Source of the DNA: Actinomycetes bacterium
GTDB lineage: Bacteria; Actinomycetota; Actinomycetes; Streptosporangiales; Streptosporangiaceae
Direction of reading: 5' to 3'
Length of the DNA stretch: 64,000 nucleotides
NCBI GenBank assembly: GCA_021793235.1
Contig: JAJYTD010000010.1
Location: forward strand, 1-64,000
Part shown: positions 16,263 through 25,235 of the stretch, piece by piece
How positions within the stretch are numbered: the stretch's first letter is position 1
Layout: every line of letters starts with the position of its first letter
Made by a program: the position numbers and the translations under genes
Notes under the pieces: generated by a model
Told to the model about the DNA's origin: nothing
Seen by the model: only the letters and a program-made list of their open reading frames with translations
Databases searched by the model: none

Positions 16263-17516
16263 TCACCCCGTCTCGGCTGCCGCCTTCTCCGCGATGTCGG
16301 TGCGGTAGAACGACCCCCGCAGTTCGATCCGGCCCGCGGCCTCGTAGGCCCGTTCGCGTGCGCGGGCCAGGGTGTCACCGGTGCCGATCACGTTGAGGAC
16401 GCGGCCTCCGTTGGACTTCAGGTCGCGGACACCGCTCCAGGCGGTACCGGCGTGCAGCACGTAGGCGCCGTCCACGGCCTCGGCCGCATCAAGGCCGGTG
16501 ATGGGATCGCCCTTCACCGGATCGGCGGGGTAGTTCTCCGCTGCGATGACGACGGCGACGGCCGCCCCCGTGCGCCAGTCCAACGAGGTGATGCCGCCCA
16601 GGCCGCCGGTGTCGGCCGCCTGTAGTAGCGCACCGATGGGTGTTGCCAGCCGGTCCAGCACCACCTGGGCCTCGGGGTCGCCGAAGCGTGCGTTGAACTC
16701 CACGACGCGCGGACCACCGGAGGTGAGGGCGAGGCCCACGTACAGCAGGCCCTGGTAGGAGCGGCCGCGTTGGGCCATCGTGGAGAGGGTGGGTCCCACG
16801 ATCGATCTCATGACCTCGTCGACCAGGCCGGGAGGCGTCCACGGCAGGGGGGCGTAGGCGCCCATGCCGCCGGTGTTGGGGCCTTTGTCGCCGTCGTAGG
16901 CGCGCTTGAAGTCCTGGGCCGGGGACAGCGCCACCGCGTGGATGCCGTCGCACAGCACGAACAGCGACAGTTCGGGGCCGTCGAGGTACTCCTCGATGAC
17001 GACGCGGCCGCATTCGCGCGCGTGCCGTTCGGCCGCTGCGCGGTCCTCGGTCACCACGACACCCTTGCCCGCGGCCAGACCGTCGTCCTTCACCACGTAC
17101 GGCGGGCCGAAGGCGTCCAGCGCCTCGGCGACCTGCCCGGGAGAGCGGCACACCCTGGCCATCGCGGTGGGCACGCCGGCGGCCTCCATGACCTCTTTGG
17201 CGAACGCCTTGGAGCCTTCGAGGCGCGCGGCTTCCCGGTCGGGGCCGAAGACCGGGATGCCGCGGCTGCGCAGCGCGTCGGGCACGCCGGCCATGAGGGG
17301 GGCTTCCGGACCGATCACCACGAGTTCCGCGCCGATGCGGGCGGCGAGTTCGGTGACCGCCAGCCCGTCGAGCATGTTGATGACGTGGTTCTCGGCCAGG
17401 TCGGAGGTGCCCGGGTTGCCCGGGGCACAGTGCAGGCCGGTCACTCCTGGATCGAGGGAGAGCGCGCGGACGAGTGCGTGCTCGCGGCCGCCGCCGCCGA
17501 GAACAAGGGCTTTCAC
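16263..17516 (-). CDS. purD: Phosphoribosylamine-glycine ligase
   Basis: 417 aa. GARS couples glycine to phosphoribosylamine with ATP. The N-domain has LVLGGGGREHALVRAL (1-20). The ATP-grasp part has PYVVKDDGLAAGKGVVV (about 135-150), GPNTGGMGAYAP and EFNARFGDPEAQ, which hold Mg-ATP. Length is typical. It follows purA by 51 bp on the same strand. Confidence 0.95.
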   Translation of the reverse strand: MKALVLGGGGREHALVRALSLDPGVTGLHCAPGNPGTSDLAENHVINMLDGLAVTELAARIGAELVVIGPEAPLMAGVPDALRSRGIPVFGPDREAARLEGSKAFAKEVMEAAGVPTAMARVCRSPGQVAEALDAFGPPYVVKDDGLAAGKGVVVTEDRAAAERHARECGRVVIEEYLDGPELSLFVLCDGIHAVALSPAQDFKRAYDGDKGPNTGGMGAYAPLPWTPPGLVDEVMRSIVGPTLSTMAQRGRSYQGLLYVGLALTSGGPRVVEFNARFGDPEAQVVLDRLATPIGALLQAADTGGLGGITSLDWRTGAAVAVVIAAENYPADPVKGDPITGLDAAEAVDGAYVLHAGTAWSGVRDLKSNGGRVLNVIGTGDTLARARERAYEAAGRIELRGSFYRTDIAEKAAAETG

Positions 17517-17567
17517 TTCATGACCCTCTGTGTGTTGTGGGGAGTCAGGGACAACGGTTAACGGGTG

Positions 17568-18851
17568 TCACACCAGGGAGCGGAGCTCCAGTGTCTGGTC
17601 GCGCCCCGGACCGACACCGATGGCCGAGATCGGGGCCCCGGCCATGTCCTCCAGGGTACGCACGTAGGCCTGCGCGGTTTTGGGAAGTTCCTCGAAGGTG
17701 CGGGCATGTGAGATGTCCTCGTCCCAGCCGTCGAGGTACTCATAGACCGGCGCGGCATGGTGGAAGTCGGTCTGGGTCATCGGGATCTCGCTGTGGTACG
17801 TCCCGTGCACGTCATAGCCCACGCACACGGGGATCCGGTCAAGGCCGGAGAGTACGTCCAGCTTGGTGAGGAAGAAATCGGTGATGCCGTTGACACGGGT
17901 GGCGTAGCGGGCGATCGGTGCGTCGAACCAGCCGCAGCGGCGGTTGCGCCCGGTCGTCACCCCGTACTCGCCGCCCTGCCGGCGCAGCCACTCGCCCGAC
18001 TCGTCGAGCAGCTCGGTGGGGAAGGGGCCGGATCCGACGCGGGTCGTGTAGGCCTTGAGAATACCGACGACCTTGGTGATCCGGGTCGGGCCGATACCGG
18101 CCCCCGCGCACGCCCCGCCGGATGTGGGGGAGGAGGAGGTGACGAACGGGTAGGTGCCGTGGTCGATGTCGAGGAGTGTGCCCTGGGATCCTTCGAGGTA
18201 GACGGTCTTGCCCTCGTCCAGCGCCTGGTTCAGGACCAGCGACGTGTCGGCGACGTGAGGTCGTAGCAGGTCGGCATAGCCGAGGTACTCGTCGAGGATC
18301 TGGTCCAGCTCCAGACCGCGCCGGTTGTAGACCTTGGTCAGGATCTGGTTCTTGTCGTTCAGGGCCAGTTCGATCTTCTGGCGGAGGATCTTGGGGTCGA
18401 ACATGTCCTGCACGCGCACGCCCGCGCGGGAGGTCTTGTCGGCGTAGGTGGGGCCGATGCCGCGCCCGGTCGTACCGATTTTCCCCTTGCCCAGGAAACG
18501 CTCGCTGACCTTGTCCAGGGCACGGTGATAAGGCATGATCAGGTGCGCGTTCGCTGAGATCAGCAGGCGTTCGGTACTGATCCCGCGTTCCTGCAGCCCG
18601 CGCAGCTCCGCGAAAAGCACTCCGGGGTCGATGACGACACCGTTGGCGATCACCGGGATCACATCAGGTGAGAGGATGCCCGACGGCAGCAGGTGCAGCG
18701 CGTACTTCTGCTCGTTGATGACGACGGTATGGCCGGCGTTGTTCCCGCCCTGGTAACGCACCACGTAGTCCACACGGTCGCCCACAAGATCGGTCGCCTT
18801 GCCCTTGCCCTCATCCCCCCACTGGGCTCCAACGAGCGTGATCGCCGGCAT
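17568..18851 (-). CDS. purA: Adenylosuccinate synthetase
   Basis: 427 aa. It makes adenylosuccinate from IMP, Asp and GTP, the branch to AMP. The GTP loop is [11 protein letters not shown] (8-18), with catalytic Asp13 inside. His41 lies in NNAGHTVV, and [19 protein letters not shown] (about 135) contacts [13 protein letters not shown] and GPGRDQT are typical C-terminal parts. It begins the purA-purD pair; the upstream gap holds its promoter. Confidence 0.95.
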   Translation of the reverse strand: MPAITLVGAQWGDEGKGKATDLVGDRVDYVVRYQGGNNAGHTVVINEQKYALHLLPSGILSPDVIPVIANGVVIDPGVLFAELRGLQERGISTERLLISANAHLIMPYHRALDKVSERFLGKGKIGTTGRGIGPTYADKTSRAGVRVQDMFDPKILRQKIELALNDKNQILTKVYNRRGLELDQILDEYLGYADLLRPHVADTSLVLNQALDEGKTVYLEGSQGTLLDIDHGTYPFVTSSSPTSGGACAGAGIGPTRITKVVGILKAYTTRVGSGPFPTELLDESGEWLRRQGGEYGVTTGRNRRCGWFDAPIARYATRVNGITDFFLTKLDVLSGLDRIPVCVGYDVHGTYHSEIPMTQTDFHHAAPVYEYLDGWDEDISHARTFEELPKTAQAYVRTLEDMAGAPISAIGVGPGRDQTLELRSLV

Positions 18852-18992
18852 CCGCCTCTACCTCTTCTTCGTCCGGTCGGTTTCGAGGATCCGCACGGTG
18901 TCCCCGCACATGAATCAGCCCCTGGCGCAAGAAAGCGACAGGGGCCCTTGCGTATTGAGGGTACACGACAGGGCTTCGCGGGTTAAGAGCAG

Positions 18993-19015
18993 GAGCCCGG
19001 CCGAGGCCGGGGCTC
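18993..19015 (-). terminator. Hairpin after the DUF3151 gene
   Basis: GAGCCCGGCC (18993-19002) pairs with GGCCGGGGCTC (19005-19015), touching the DUF3151 stop codon. The following minus-strand sequence is only weakly T-rich. Confidence 0.45.
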
Positions 19016-19430
19016 AGCCCTGGAGTTCGGAGGCGGCGGTGGAGCTGCTGTCGCGCAGGAAGGTCGCGCAGCGCTCGGCCTCGTCGGTCTCGCCGATGGC
19101 GTCGGCCGCCGTTGCCAGCATGTGCAGCGAGCGCAGGAAGCCCCGGTTGGCCTGGTGTTCCCAGGGGATGGGGCCGTGTCCCTTCCAGCCGGCGCGGCGC
19201 AACTGGTCCAGGCCCCGGTGGTAGCCGGTACGGGCGTAGGCATAGGCGGCCACGGGATCGCCGGCCGCATAAGCGCGCTCGGCCAGGTCGGCCCACGCGG
19301 CCGAATAGATGGGAAAACGCGCGGCGACCTCGGCCGGGTCGGTGCCGCCGGACAGGGCGGCCTCGGCCTCCGGGAGGTCGGGCAGGTGGGTGGCGGGGGG
19401 CTCTCCGAGCAGATTCTGTCGCGGATCCAT
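19014..19430 (-). CDS. DUF3151 family protein
   Basis: 138 aa, matching an actinobacterial family of unknown function (DUF3151), which is usually found beside fba and purA as here. Features: MDPRQNLLGEPPATHLP at the N-terminus, FPIYSAAWADLAERAY, YAYARTGYHRGLDQLRRAGWKG and a helical C-terminus (LRSLHMLATAADAIGE), probably a small TPR-like bundle. ATG 19430 is preceded by a weak AGGGG. No catalytic residues are obvious. Confidence 0.85.
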   Translation of the reverse strand: MDPRQNLLGEPPATHLPDLPEAEAALSGGTDPAEVAARFPIYSAAWADLAERAYAAGDPVAAYAYARTGYHRGLDQLRRAGWKGHGPIPWEHQANRGFLRSLHMLATAADAIGETDEAERCATFLRDSSSTAASELQG

Positions 19431-19510
19431 GCCCCTATCGTGCCAGGTGTGGCGGCGCAGGGGCGGCCAGCGGCCGTGGCGGGTCGGTTCCGCGTCGGTG
19501 TGGAAGGGAG

Positions 19511-19558
19511 CGTGCCCGGTCATCACGTCCGCCCGAGGAAGTGAGACGACCGGGCACG
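19511..19558 (-). terminator. Inverted repeat after fba
   Basis: CGTGCCCGGTC (19511-19521) is matched exactly by GACCGGGCACG (19548-19558) with a 26-nt loop, between the fba stop and the DUF3151 start. It may end or attenuate the fba transcript. Confidence 0.45.
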
Positions 19559-19606
19559 CAAGGCCCCTGACTCGTGGGGAACCAGGGACCGGTCGGCAGG
19601 CGGGCC

Positions 19607-20629
19607 CTACTTCATCTTGGTGCCCGCGGACTTGAGGTGCTGGGTGGCCTCCACCACTCGCGCGGCCATGCCGGCCTCGGCTGCCTTGCCGTAGGAGCGC
19701 GGGTCGTAGGCCTTCTTGCTGCCGACCTCGCCATCGATCTTGAGCACGCCATCGTAGTTCTTCATGACATGGTCCACGACCGGTCGGGTGAACGCGTACT
19801 GGGTGTCGGTGTCGATGTTCATTTTCACGACGCCGTAGTCGATCGCGGCGTGGATCTCCTCCATGGTAGATCCGGAGCCGCCGTGGAAGACGAGGTCGAA
19901 GGGCTTGTCCTTGGCGTACTTGGCGCCGACGACCTCCTGGATCTCCTTGAGGATCTCCGGGCGCAGCTTGACGTACCCGGGCTTGTAGGAGCCGTGCACG
20001 TTACCGAAGGTCAGCGCGGCCATGTAGTAGCCCTTTTCACCGAGCCCCAGTACCTCGGCGGTGCGCTGGGCGTCGCCCGGCGTGGTGTAGAGCTTCTCGT
20101 TGATCTCGCCGACGATGCCGTCCTCTTCGCCGCCGACAACCCCGACCTCGATTTCGAGGATGGTGCGGGCCTGCTTGGAGGCGGCCAGCAGTTCCTCGGC
20201 GATCTGGAGGTTCTCCTCCAGGTCGATGGCTGAGCCGTCCCACATGTGCGACTGGAACAGCGGCTCCTGTCCCTTGGCCACGCGCTCCTTGGAGATCTCC
20301 AGGAGGGGGCGGACGAATCCGTCGAGCTTGTTCTTCGGGCAGTGGTCGGTGTGCAGCGCGATGTTCACCGGGTACTTGTCCGCGACGATGCGGGCGAATT
20401 CGGCGAACGCGACCGACCCGGTGACCATGTCCTTGACCGTCGCGCCCGAGAGGAACTCCGCGCCGCCGGTGGAGATCTGGATGATGCCGTCGCTCTCGGC
20501 CTCCGCGAAGCCGCGGAGGGCGGCATGGAGGGTCTGGCTGGAGGTCACATTGATCGCCGGGTAGGCGAAGCTCTGCGACTTCGCGCGGGCCAGCATCTCC
20601 GCGTAGACCTCTGGGGTAGCGATAGGCAT
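19607..20629 (-). CDS. fbaA: Class II fructose-bisphosphate aldolase
   Basis: 340 aa. This zinc enzyme cleaves fructose-1,6-bisphosphate in glycolysis. Zinc and catalytic residues are in ALHTDHCPKN, SHMWDGSAIDLEEN, EIEVGVVGGEEDG, GNVHGSYKPG and VFHGGSGS; MNIDTDTQ binds the phosphate end. ATG 20629 has GGGAG about nine bases upstream; the longer frame from 20677 has no support. A 281-bp gap upstream holds the promoter. Confidence 0.95.
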   Translation of the reverse strand: MPIATPEVYAEMLARAKSQSFAYPAINVTSSQTLHAALRGFAEAESDGIIQISTGGAEFLSGATVKDMVTGSVAFAEFARIVADKYPVNIALHTDHCPKNKLDGFVRPLLEISKERVAKGQEPLFQSHMWDGSAIDLEENLQIAEELLAASKQARTILEIEVGVVGGEEDGIVGEINEKLYTTPGDAQRTAEVLGLGEKGYYMAALTFGNVHGSYKPGYVKLRPEILKEIQEVVGAKYAKDKPFDLVFHGGSGSTMEEIHAAIDYGVVKMNIDTDTQYAFTRPVVDHVMKNYDGVLKIDGEVGSKKAYDPRSYGKAAEAGMAARVVEATQHLKSAGTKMK

Positions 20630-20910
20630 AGTGGTGACTCCCTGGTTGGCTTGGAGCGTTGACGAAGGAGGGCTCACTGGTCCGAGTGGGACCGTGTCCC
20701 TCCACTGGATTTACCCGTTGGGTTTCTCGGGCAAGTATCGCGAAGTCCGTGGACGAACGAAAGGTCTAGACCAAAACGGCGCCCGGCCGGGGCTCCGACC
20801 AGGTGTCGGAGAGCGGGGAAAACGCGGTGTTTTGCCTGCGACAGTGGGTGTGTGTACGGAAAAGTCTGGGCTGATCTTGCTCTGTGACATACCTGCCATC
20901 GATGTCCTGA

Positions 20911-21363
20911 GTGATTCGCGCTACATTCAGCAGCGTGGGACGACATCGCAACGATCCTCGAGGCGTCGGCCAGGTGCTGGCCATTGCGGGAGCGATCGCT
21001 CTTTTCATCACTCTTGTCGCTCTGGGTGGATACTTTCTGTATCGTTCGCTCCCGGGCGACGGACAGGCCGCGACACCCGAAGGGAGCGGTACCTCTGCTG
21101 ATGCACAGTCCGACTCCGTCGAGATGGGGGCGGTCTACATCAAGGTGATCGGGGAATCCAGTGATGTGATCGTCCGGGTTCCCGGAGGAGAGGTCCTCAC
21201 CGACACCACCATGGGACAGGGGGAGTTCGTCAGTTTCGACCATTCGACGCTGGACATCACCATCGGGGATCCGAGCGCGGTGGAAGTCTACATCCGCGGC
21301 GAGCGCCACGACCTGTCCGACAGGGAACCCGGCTACAGCTTCACCGTCGAGAAGGAGCTCTGA
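20911..21363 (+). CDS. Single-pass membrane protein with RodZ-C/DUF4115-like domain
   Basis: 150 aa. A TM segment spans about residues 22-44 (VLAIAGAIALFITLVALGGYFLYR). After a Gly/Ser/Asp linker the exported part (about 72-150) reads VYIKVIGESSDVIVRVPGG, FVSFDHSTLDITIGDPSAVEVYIRG, a small beta-domain like the C-terminus of RodZ (DUF4115). The role is unknown; RodZ proteins link cell-wall synthesis to shape, but this one lacks the cytoplasmic HTH. GTG 20935 is an alternative start. It is convergent with pyrE. Confidence 0.65.
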   Translation: MIRATFSSVGRHRNDPRGVGQVLAIAGAIALFITLVALGGYFLYRSLPGDGQAATPEGSGTSADAQSDSVEMGAVYIKVIGESSDVIVRVPGGEVLTDTTMGQGEFVSFDHSTLDITIGDPSAVEVYIRGERHDLSDREPGYSFTVEKEL

Positions 21364-21403
21364 TGTTTTGGTACCTGTGATGCGGCGGTGAGCGGGACCG
21401 CCC

Positions 21404-21937
21404 TCAGATTCCGAGGTCGGCCGTACCGTACGCCGACCGGTACTCCAGCCCTTCCCCAATGACCTTCTCCCGCGCGCCTCGGTCCACGATGACGGCGACT
21501 CCTACGACTTCGGCACCGGCCTCCCGCAGCGCCTGCACGGCGGTCAGGACCGAGCCGCCGGTAGTGGAGGTGTCCTCAACGGCGAGCACACGTCGTCCCG
21601 CGACATCGGGCCCCTCGATGCGGCGTTGGAGACCGTGCGCCTTGTCCGCCTTGCGGACGACAAAAGAGTCGAGCCGGTATCCGCGCGCTCCTGCGGTGTG
21701 CATCATGGCCGCGGCAACGGGGTCGGCGCCCAGAGTCAGCCCGCCGACGGCGTCGTAGTCGAGATCGGCGGTAGTGTCGAGCATAACCCGGCCCACCAGC
21801 GGTGCGCTTGCCCCGTCCAGGGTGACCCGGCGGAGGTCCACGTAGTAGTCGGCCACGCGGCCTGAGGACAATGTGACCTCTCCGCGCACGACGGCTTTAT
21901 CGTTGATGTATCGAAGAAGATCCTCGCGATCGTTCAT
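21404..21937 (-). CDS. pyrE: Orotate phosphoribosyltransferase
   Basis: 177 aa. It makes OMP from orotate and PRPP in pyrimidine synthesis. It has TLSSGRVADYYVDLRRVTL (about 22-40), LTLGADPVAAAM and the PRPP loop RVLAVEDTSTTGGSVL (about 112-127). ATG 21937 gives family length. It is divergent from cutA, with 52 bp between the starts. Confidence 0.9.
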   Translation of the reverse strand: MNDREDLLRYINDKAVVRGEVTLSSGRVADYYVDLRRVTLDGASAPLVGRVMLDTTADLDYDAVGGLTLGADPVAAAMMHTAGARGYRLDSFVVRKADKAHGLQRRIEGPDVAGRRVLAVEDTSTTGGSVLTAVQALREAGAEVVGVAVIVDRGAREKVIGEGLEYRSAYGTADLGI

Positions 21938-21989
21938 GATCCCTGAGCCTAGGACCTGTCGGACACCATCTGAGCGACGAAAGAGTGGC

Positions 21990-22334
21990 ATGGCGGAAAC
22001 GGAGATCGGCACGGCGCAGGTGCGCGTGGAGACGACCACCGGGACCCGGGGCGCGGCTGAGGACATCGCCCGGTCGGCCGTCCAGCGTGGCCTGGCTGCG
22101 TGTGCCCAGGTCAGTGGCCCGATCACCAGCTTCTACCGGTGGGAGGGAAAGGTCCAGGCCGACGACGAATGGATGGTCGTGCTGAAGACCGCGGCCGACC
22201 GGCTGGACGACCTTACCGACCATCTGATCGACGTGCACACCTACGACGTGCCCGAGATCATCGCGGTCCCGATCCAGGGCGGAAACCCCGAGTACTTGCG
22301 GTGGCTGACCGACGAGACCCGGTCGGGGACGTGA
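21990..22334 (+). CDS. cutA: CutA family protein
   Basis: 114 aa, a small trimeric ferredoxin-like-fold protein linked to divalent cation tolerance. Signature parts are RGLAACAQVSGPITSFYRWEG (residues about 33-53) and the end WLTDET; YDVPEIIAVPI is the conserved C-terminal strand. Length matches the family. Its stop overlaps the next gene (GTGA). Confidence 0.9.
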   Translation: MAETEIGTAQVRVETTTGTRGAAEDIARSAVQRGLAACAQVSGPITSFYRWEGKVQADDEWMVVLKTAADRLDDLTDHLIDVHTYDVPEIIAVPIQGGNPEYLRWLTDETRSGT

Positions 22335-22921
22335 GATCCCCCTTTCTGGTGCTGCTGCACAGCCCTCTGGCCACGGTGGAGCAGTGGGGCCGCCTCCCGG
22401 AGGAATTGCGCGAGGCGGGCGTGCGGTGCGCGGCCGTCGAGGTCAACGATGACGATCAGCCGCCCTACGCAGCCCGGTACGTCGCCCGTGCTTCGCTGGA
22501 GATCGCCAAGGCCGCACCGGAAGCACCGCTGCTGCTCGTCGCCGAAGGCGCCGCAGGGGCGCTCGTTCCGCAGGTCGGCGGTGCGCAGCGTGCCGCGCAC
22601 CGCCCCGTGGCCGGATATGTACTCGTGGACGCCCTCCTGCCGCAGCCAGGGGTCGCGACCCGGGCCGACCTGCGCGCCGCCCAACTGCCCGGCACCACAG
22701 AGGATCCCCGGCCCGCGCGGCCCCGCCCGCCGGAGTTCTTCACCGAACCTCTGCCTCTGGTCGCCGACTGGCCGGACGCCCCGTGCGGCTACCTCCTCAC
22801 CACCGAGCATTACCGTCCCTGTGCCCGAATGGCCAGGATGCGCGGCTGGCCGGTCGTCGACCGGCCGACCGCCGCCTCCTCGCCCGCCGGGGCGCTGCTG
22901 GAGCTCGCCGCGCACATGTAG
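22331..22921 (+). CDS. Alpha/beta-hydrolase-like protein, 196 aa
   Basis: The start FLVLLHSPLATVEQWGRLPEEL, then PLLLVAEGAAGALVP (about 68-80) and GYVLVDALLP, gives the strand-turn-strand order of a small alpha/beta hydrolase. The nucleophile position is E-G-A-A-G rather than G-x-S-x-G, so it is probably not an active esterase. GTG 22331 overlaps cutA by 4 bp. Function is not known. Confidence 0.6.
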   Translation: MRSPFLVLLHSPLATVEQWGRLPEELREAGVRCAAVEVNDDDQPPYAARYVARASLEIAKAAPEAPLLLVAEGAAGALVPQVGGAQRAAHRPVAGYVLVDALLPQPGVATRADLRAAQLPGTTEDPRPARPRPPEFFTEPLPLVADWPDAPCGYLLTTEHYRPCARMARMRGWPVVDRPTAASSPAGALLELAAHM

Positions 22922-23530
22922 CCAGACGGCGCTGGGAGCGGGGAGTTCCGGGAGGTGCTTTTCCGAAAAGGGCGGCGAGCAGGATCACCCGGCCACCGGT
23001 CGACGCGGAAGGCCGCCCTGTGCGGGGCCAGAAAGCCGCTCCGACATGCGACCGGTGGCCGGTCCACCGAAGCTCCGCTTCAGCTTCGGCGCCGCCGGCA
23101 CTGGTGTTCGCCTCCCCTGCGAACAGCGCTGAGCCGGCGGGCCGCCGGCGCCCGGCCCCCGTCCCCTCTGCGGGGGCCGTACGGCGCCGACGGCGTTGGG
23201 AGATGGTCATCTGCTCATCGGTGGTGTCTTGCGCTCGTCCAGGAGTGCGCTGCCTTCATGCCCTGCTCCTGCTCCCGTCTCTGGGTGTTCTCCTGCGTGG
23301 GCGTGTCCGCGTTCCCGTTGTCATGCGGACGTGGTGGATCTGCCATCTCCTTACTCACGGATCGGGGTGGCGGTTATGACGCGAGTACGGAATATTTTTT
23401 GTCGGCGGATTTCCGAGCGATCCGGAAAGTCCCGGCAAACCGCTTGTAACCGCCGTGTTACACAAAAGAAGCAGGCGGTCAGAGGGTGCGTCGCAGATGA
23501 CGGTGGCCGGGGCGCGCAGAAGGGGAGTGC
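22922..23530. other. Intergenic upstream of the tethered sigma gene
   Basis: 609 bp. It holds an exact hairpin CCGAAGCT (23067-23074) / AGCTTCGG (23082-23089), likely ending the cutA transcript, and an upstream CGGTGG/CCACCG pair. Near its right end is the palindromic motif at 23445-23462. No gene was recognised. Confidence 0.45.
23445..23462 (+). promoter_or_regulatory. Palindromic motif TGTAAC-N6-GTTACA upstream of the sigma gene
   Basis: TGTAAC (23445-23450) and GTTACA (23457-23462) form an exact inverted repeat 68 bp before the ATG of the tethered sigma factor. The 17-mer from 23446 matches a copy upstream of the other tethered sigma gene in 14 of 17 positions. It may be an ECF -35 element or an operator. 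Confidence 0.45.
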
Positions 23531-24919
23531 ATGACGCAGCCGTGCGGTGAGCACCCGGAGCGGCCACGTGGTGACGATGAGATCCTTGATGCCGTTCGCA
23601 AGGGCGATACGGGTGCTTACGCGGCGCTGTACGAGCGGCATGCGCAGGCCGCGCGCAGGCTCGCCCGGCAGTTGGTGCGCGGCGACAGCGAAGTCGACGA
23701 TCTTGTGGCCGAGACCTTCACCCGCGTCCTTGCCGCGGTGCGGCGGGGCGGCGGCCCCGAGAAGGGCTTCCGCCCCTATCTGCTGACCGCGCTCCGGCGC
23801 GTCGCCTACGACCGGTTCCACTGTGAGAAGCGCCAGATCGCCACCGACGACATGGAAAGCTTCGACCCCGGCGTGCCCTTCGTCGATCCGGCCGTGGCGG
23901 GCTTGGAGCGCTCACTGATCGCCCGCGCCTTCCGTTCCCTTCCCGAACGTTGGCAGACGGTTCTTTGGCATACCGAAATCGAGGGTGCCAAGCCCATGGA
24001 GGCCGCACCGATCCTCGGTATGAGTCCGAACAGTGTGGCCGCGCTCGCCTACCGGGCACGGGAAGGGCTGCGCCGGGCGTACCTGCAGATGCACCTCGCG
24101 GGTGGAGTGTCGAATAAGCCCTGCAAGTCGACCCTTGACCTGATGGGAACCTATGTCCGTGGCGGATTGGCCAAGCGCGACACCGCCGCCGTCGAGGGCC
24201 ACCTCGACAGGTGTGCCGACTGCCGCGAGCTCTGCGCTGAGCTGGTGGATGTCGATGTCGCTCTGCGGGGGAGCGTCCTGCCGATCATCGCGGGGCCCGC
24301 GGCGGTTGGGTACCTCGCCGCCCTGTCCTCCGGTGGAGCGTCGGCGACCGGTGCGCTCTCCGGGGTGCTCTCCGGCGGGTGGTGGGGGCATATGGCCTGG
24401 GGGCGGCAGGCCATCGTGATCGGTACGGCGGCCGCCGCTGCGGCCGCGACCACGGCTGTCGCGACCCTGGACGATGGCGAGATACCGTTGCCTCCCGCAT
24501 TGGTCCGGCCGGCTGATGCGACGCCCAGTACCCCGGAGCGGACCGGTCCTCCTGCCTCTTCTGAGTCGTCGCCCGAGCCTTCTCACGGTGCTCCCTCGCA
24601 GTCGTCCTCTCCGGGGCCGGATCCGGCGGGGTCTTCCGCGCCGGAGGACGCGGGGGGAGAGGAACCAGGCCCGGAGCAGGGAGGATCAGACACCTCCGGA
24701 TACGGGCTCCACCCCGGTTACCGCGGGCACCAGGGCGACCCCGGCCACCAGGGCAATCAGAACAACCCCGGAAACCCCGGCAACCCTGGAAACCCCGGAA
24801 ATCCAGGTAACCCCGGCAACCCCGGAAATTCAGGTAATTCCGGCAATCAGGGGAACCCTGGAAACAGTGGAAACCAGGGCAACTCGGGTAACGCTGGTAA
24901 CAGTGGGCGATCCGGATGA
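23531..24919 (+). CDS. ECF sigma factor fused to zinc-finger anti-sigma, TM helix and Gly-Asn repeat tail
   Basis: 462 aa in one chain. Region 2 is at about 20-100 (YAALYERHAQAARRLARQLV, DDLVAETFTRVLA). Region 4 is at about 130-180 (LPERWQTVLWHTEIEGAKP, then GMSPNSVAALAYRAREGLRR). A zinc-finger anti-sigma segment follows: HLDRCADC (His224, Cys228, Cys231), with Cys198 before it. One TM helix lies at about 293-312. The outside part is Pro/Ser/Glu-rich, then at 407-460 about eighteen copies of G-N-x (mostly GNPGN), collagen-like. It is presumably released by proteolysis or conformational change on cell-wall or surface signals. ATG 23531 with GGGAG upstream. Confidence 0.85.
   Translation: MTQPCGEHPERPRGDDEILDAVRKGDTGAYAALYERHAQAARRLARQLVRGDSEVDDLVAETFTRVLAAVRRGGGPEKGFRPYLLTALRRVAYDRFHCEKRQIATDDMESFDPGVPFVDPAVAGLERSLIARAFRSLPERWQTVLWHTEIEGAKPMEAAPILGMSPNSVAALAYRAREGLRRAYLQMHLAGGVSNKPCKSTLDLMGTYVRGGLAKRDTAAVEGHLDRCADCRELCAELVDVDVALRGSVLPIIAGPAAVGYLAALSSGGASATGALSGVLSGGWWGHMAWGRQAIVIGTAAAAAAATTAVATLDDGEIPLPPALVRPADATPSTPERTGPPASSESSPEPSHGAPSQSSSPGPDPAGSSAPEDAGGEEPGPEQGGSDTSGYGLHPGYRGHQGDPGHQGNQNNPGNPGNPGNPGNPGNPGNPGNSGNSGNQGNPGNSGNQGNSGNAGNSGRSG
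24751..24910 (+). repeat. 9-bp tandem repeats coding Gly-Asn-Pro
   Basis: Runs of aaccccggc-type units, partly drifted (aaccctgga, aattccggc), code for the GNP/GNS tail of the sigma fusion. Copy number is likely to vary between strains by slippage. Confidence 0.8.
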
Positions 24920-25235
24920 GGGCGCCAGGAACGGGGAGCCGGGATGGTGGCACCGGCGGGCAGCCCCGAGGATGGATCCGGTCAGGCCGCCATGGTGGTT
25001 GCGGCTAGGTCGCGATGCTCCACCGCTGACTGTTTCCGACCACCGATCCTGCTCCGTTGGCCTGCTGCTACGCGCGGTGGCGGAGCCGCGGTGAGCGCTA
25101 AGTGCGGCACACGAAGCACCACAGACTTGGTTAGGCTGTGGCCCGGCCTGGCTTTGGCCGAGTGCCGATCGCTGAAGGACCCGGTGCGGATTGCGCGCTC
25201 GGGTGCACCAGAACAATGGGAAGGGGCGGTGTCGC
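24920..25235. other. Intergenic before the NYN gene
   Basis: 316 bp. No hairpin of note and no convincing gene. The promoter of the NYN gene is probably near 25130-25200. Confidence 0.3.

Noticed and set aside
24751-24910. Possible CRISPR-like array
   Set aside because: The 9-bp repeats are in-frame Gly-Asn-Pro codons with no spacers.
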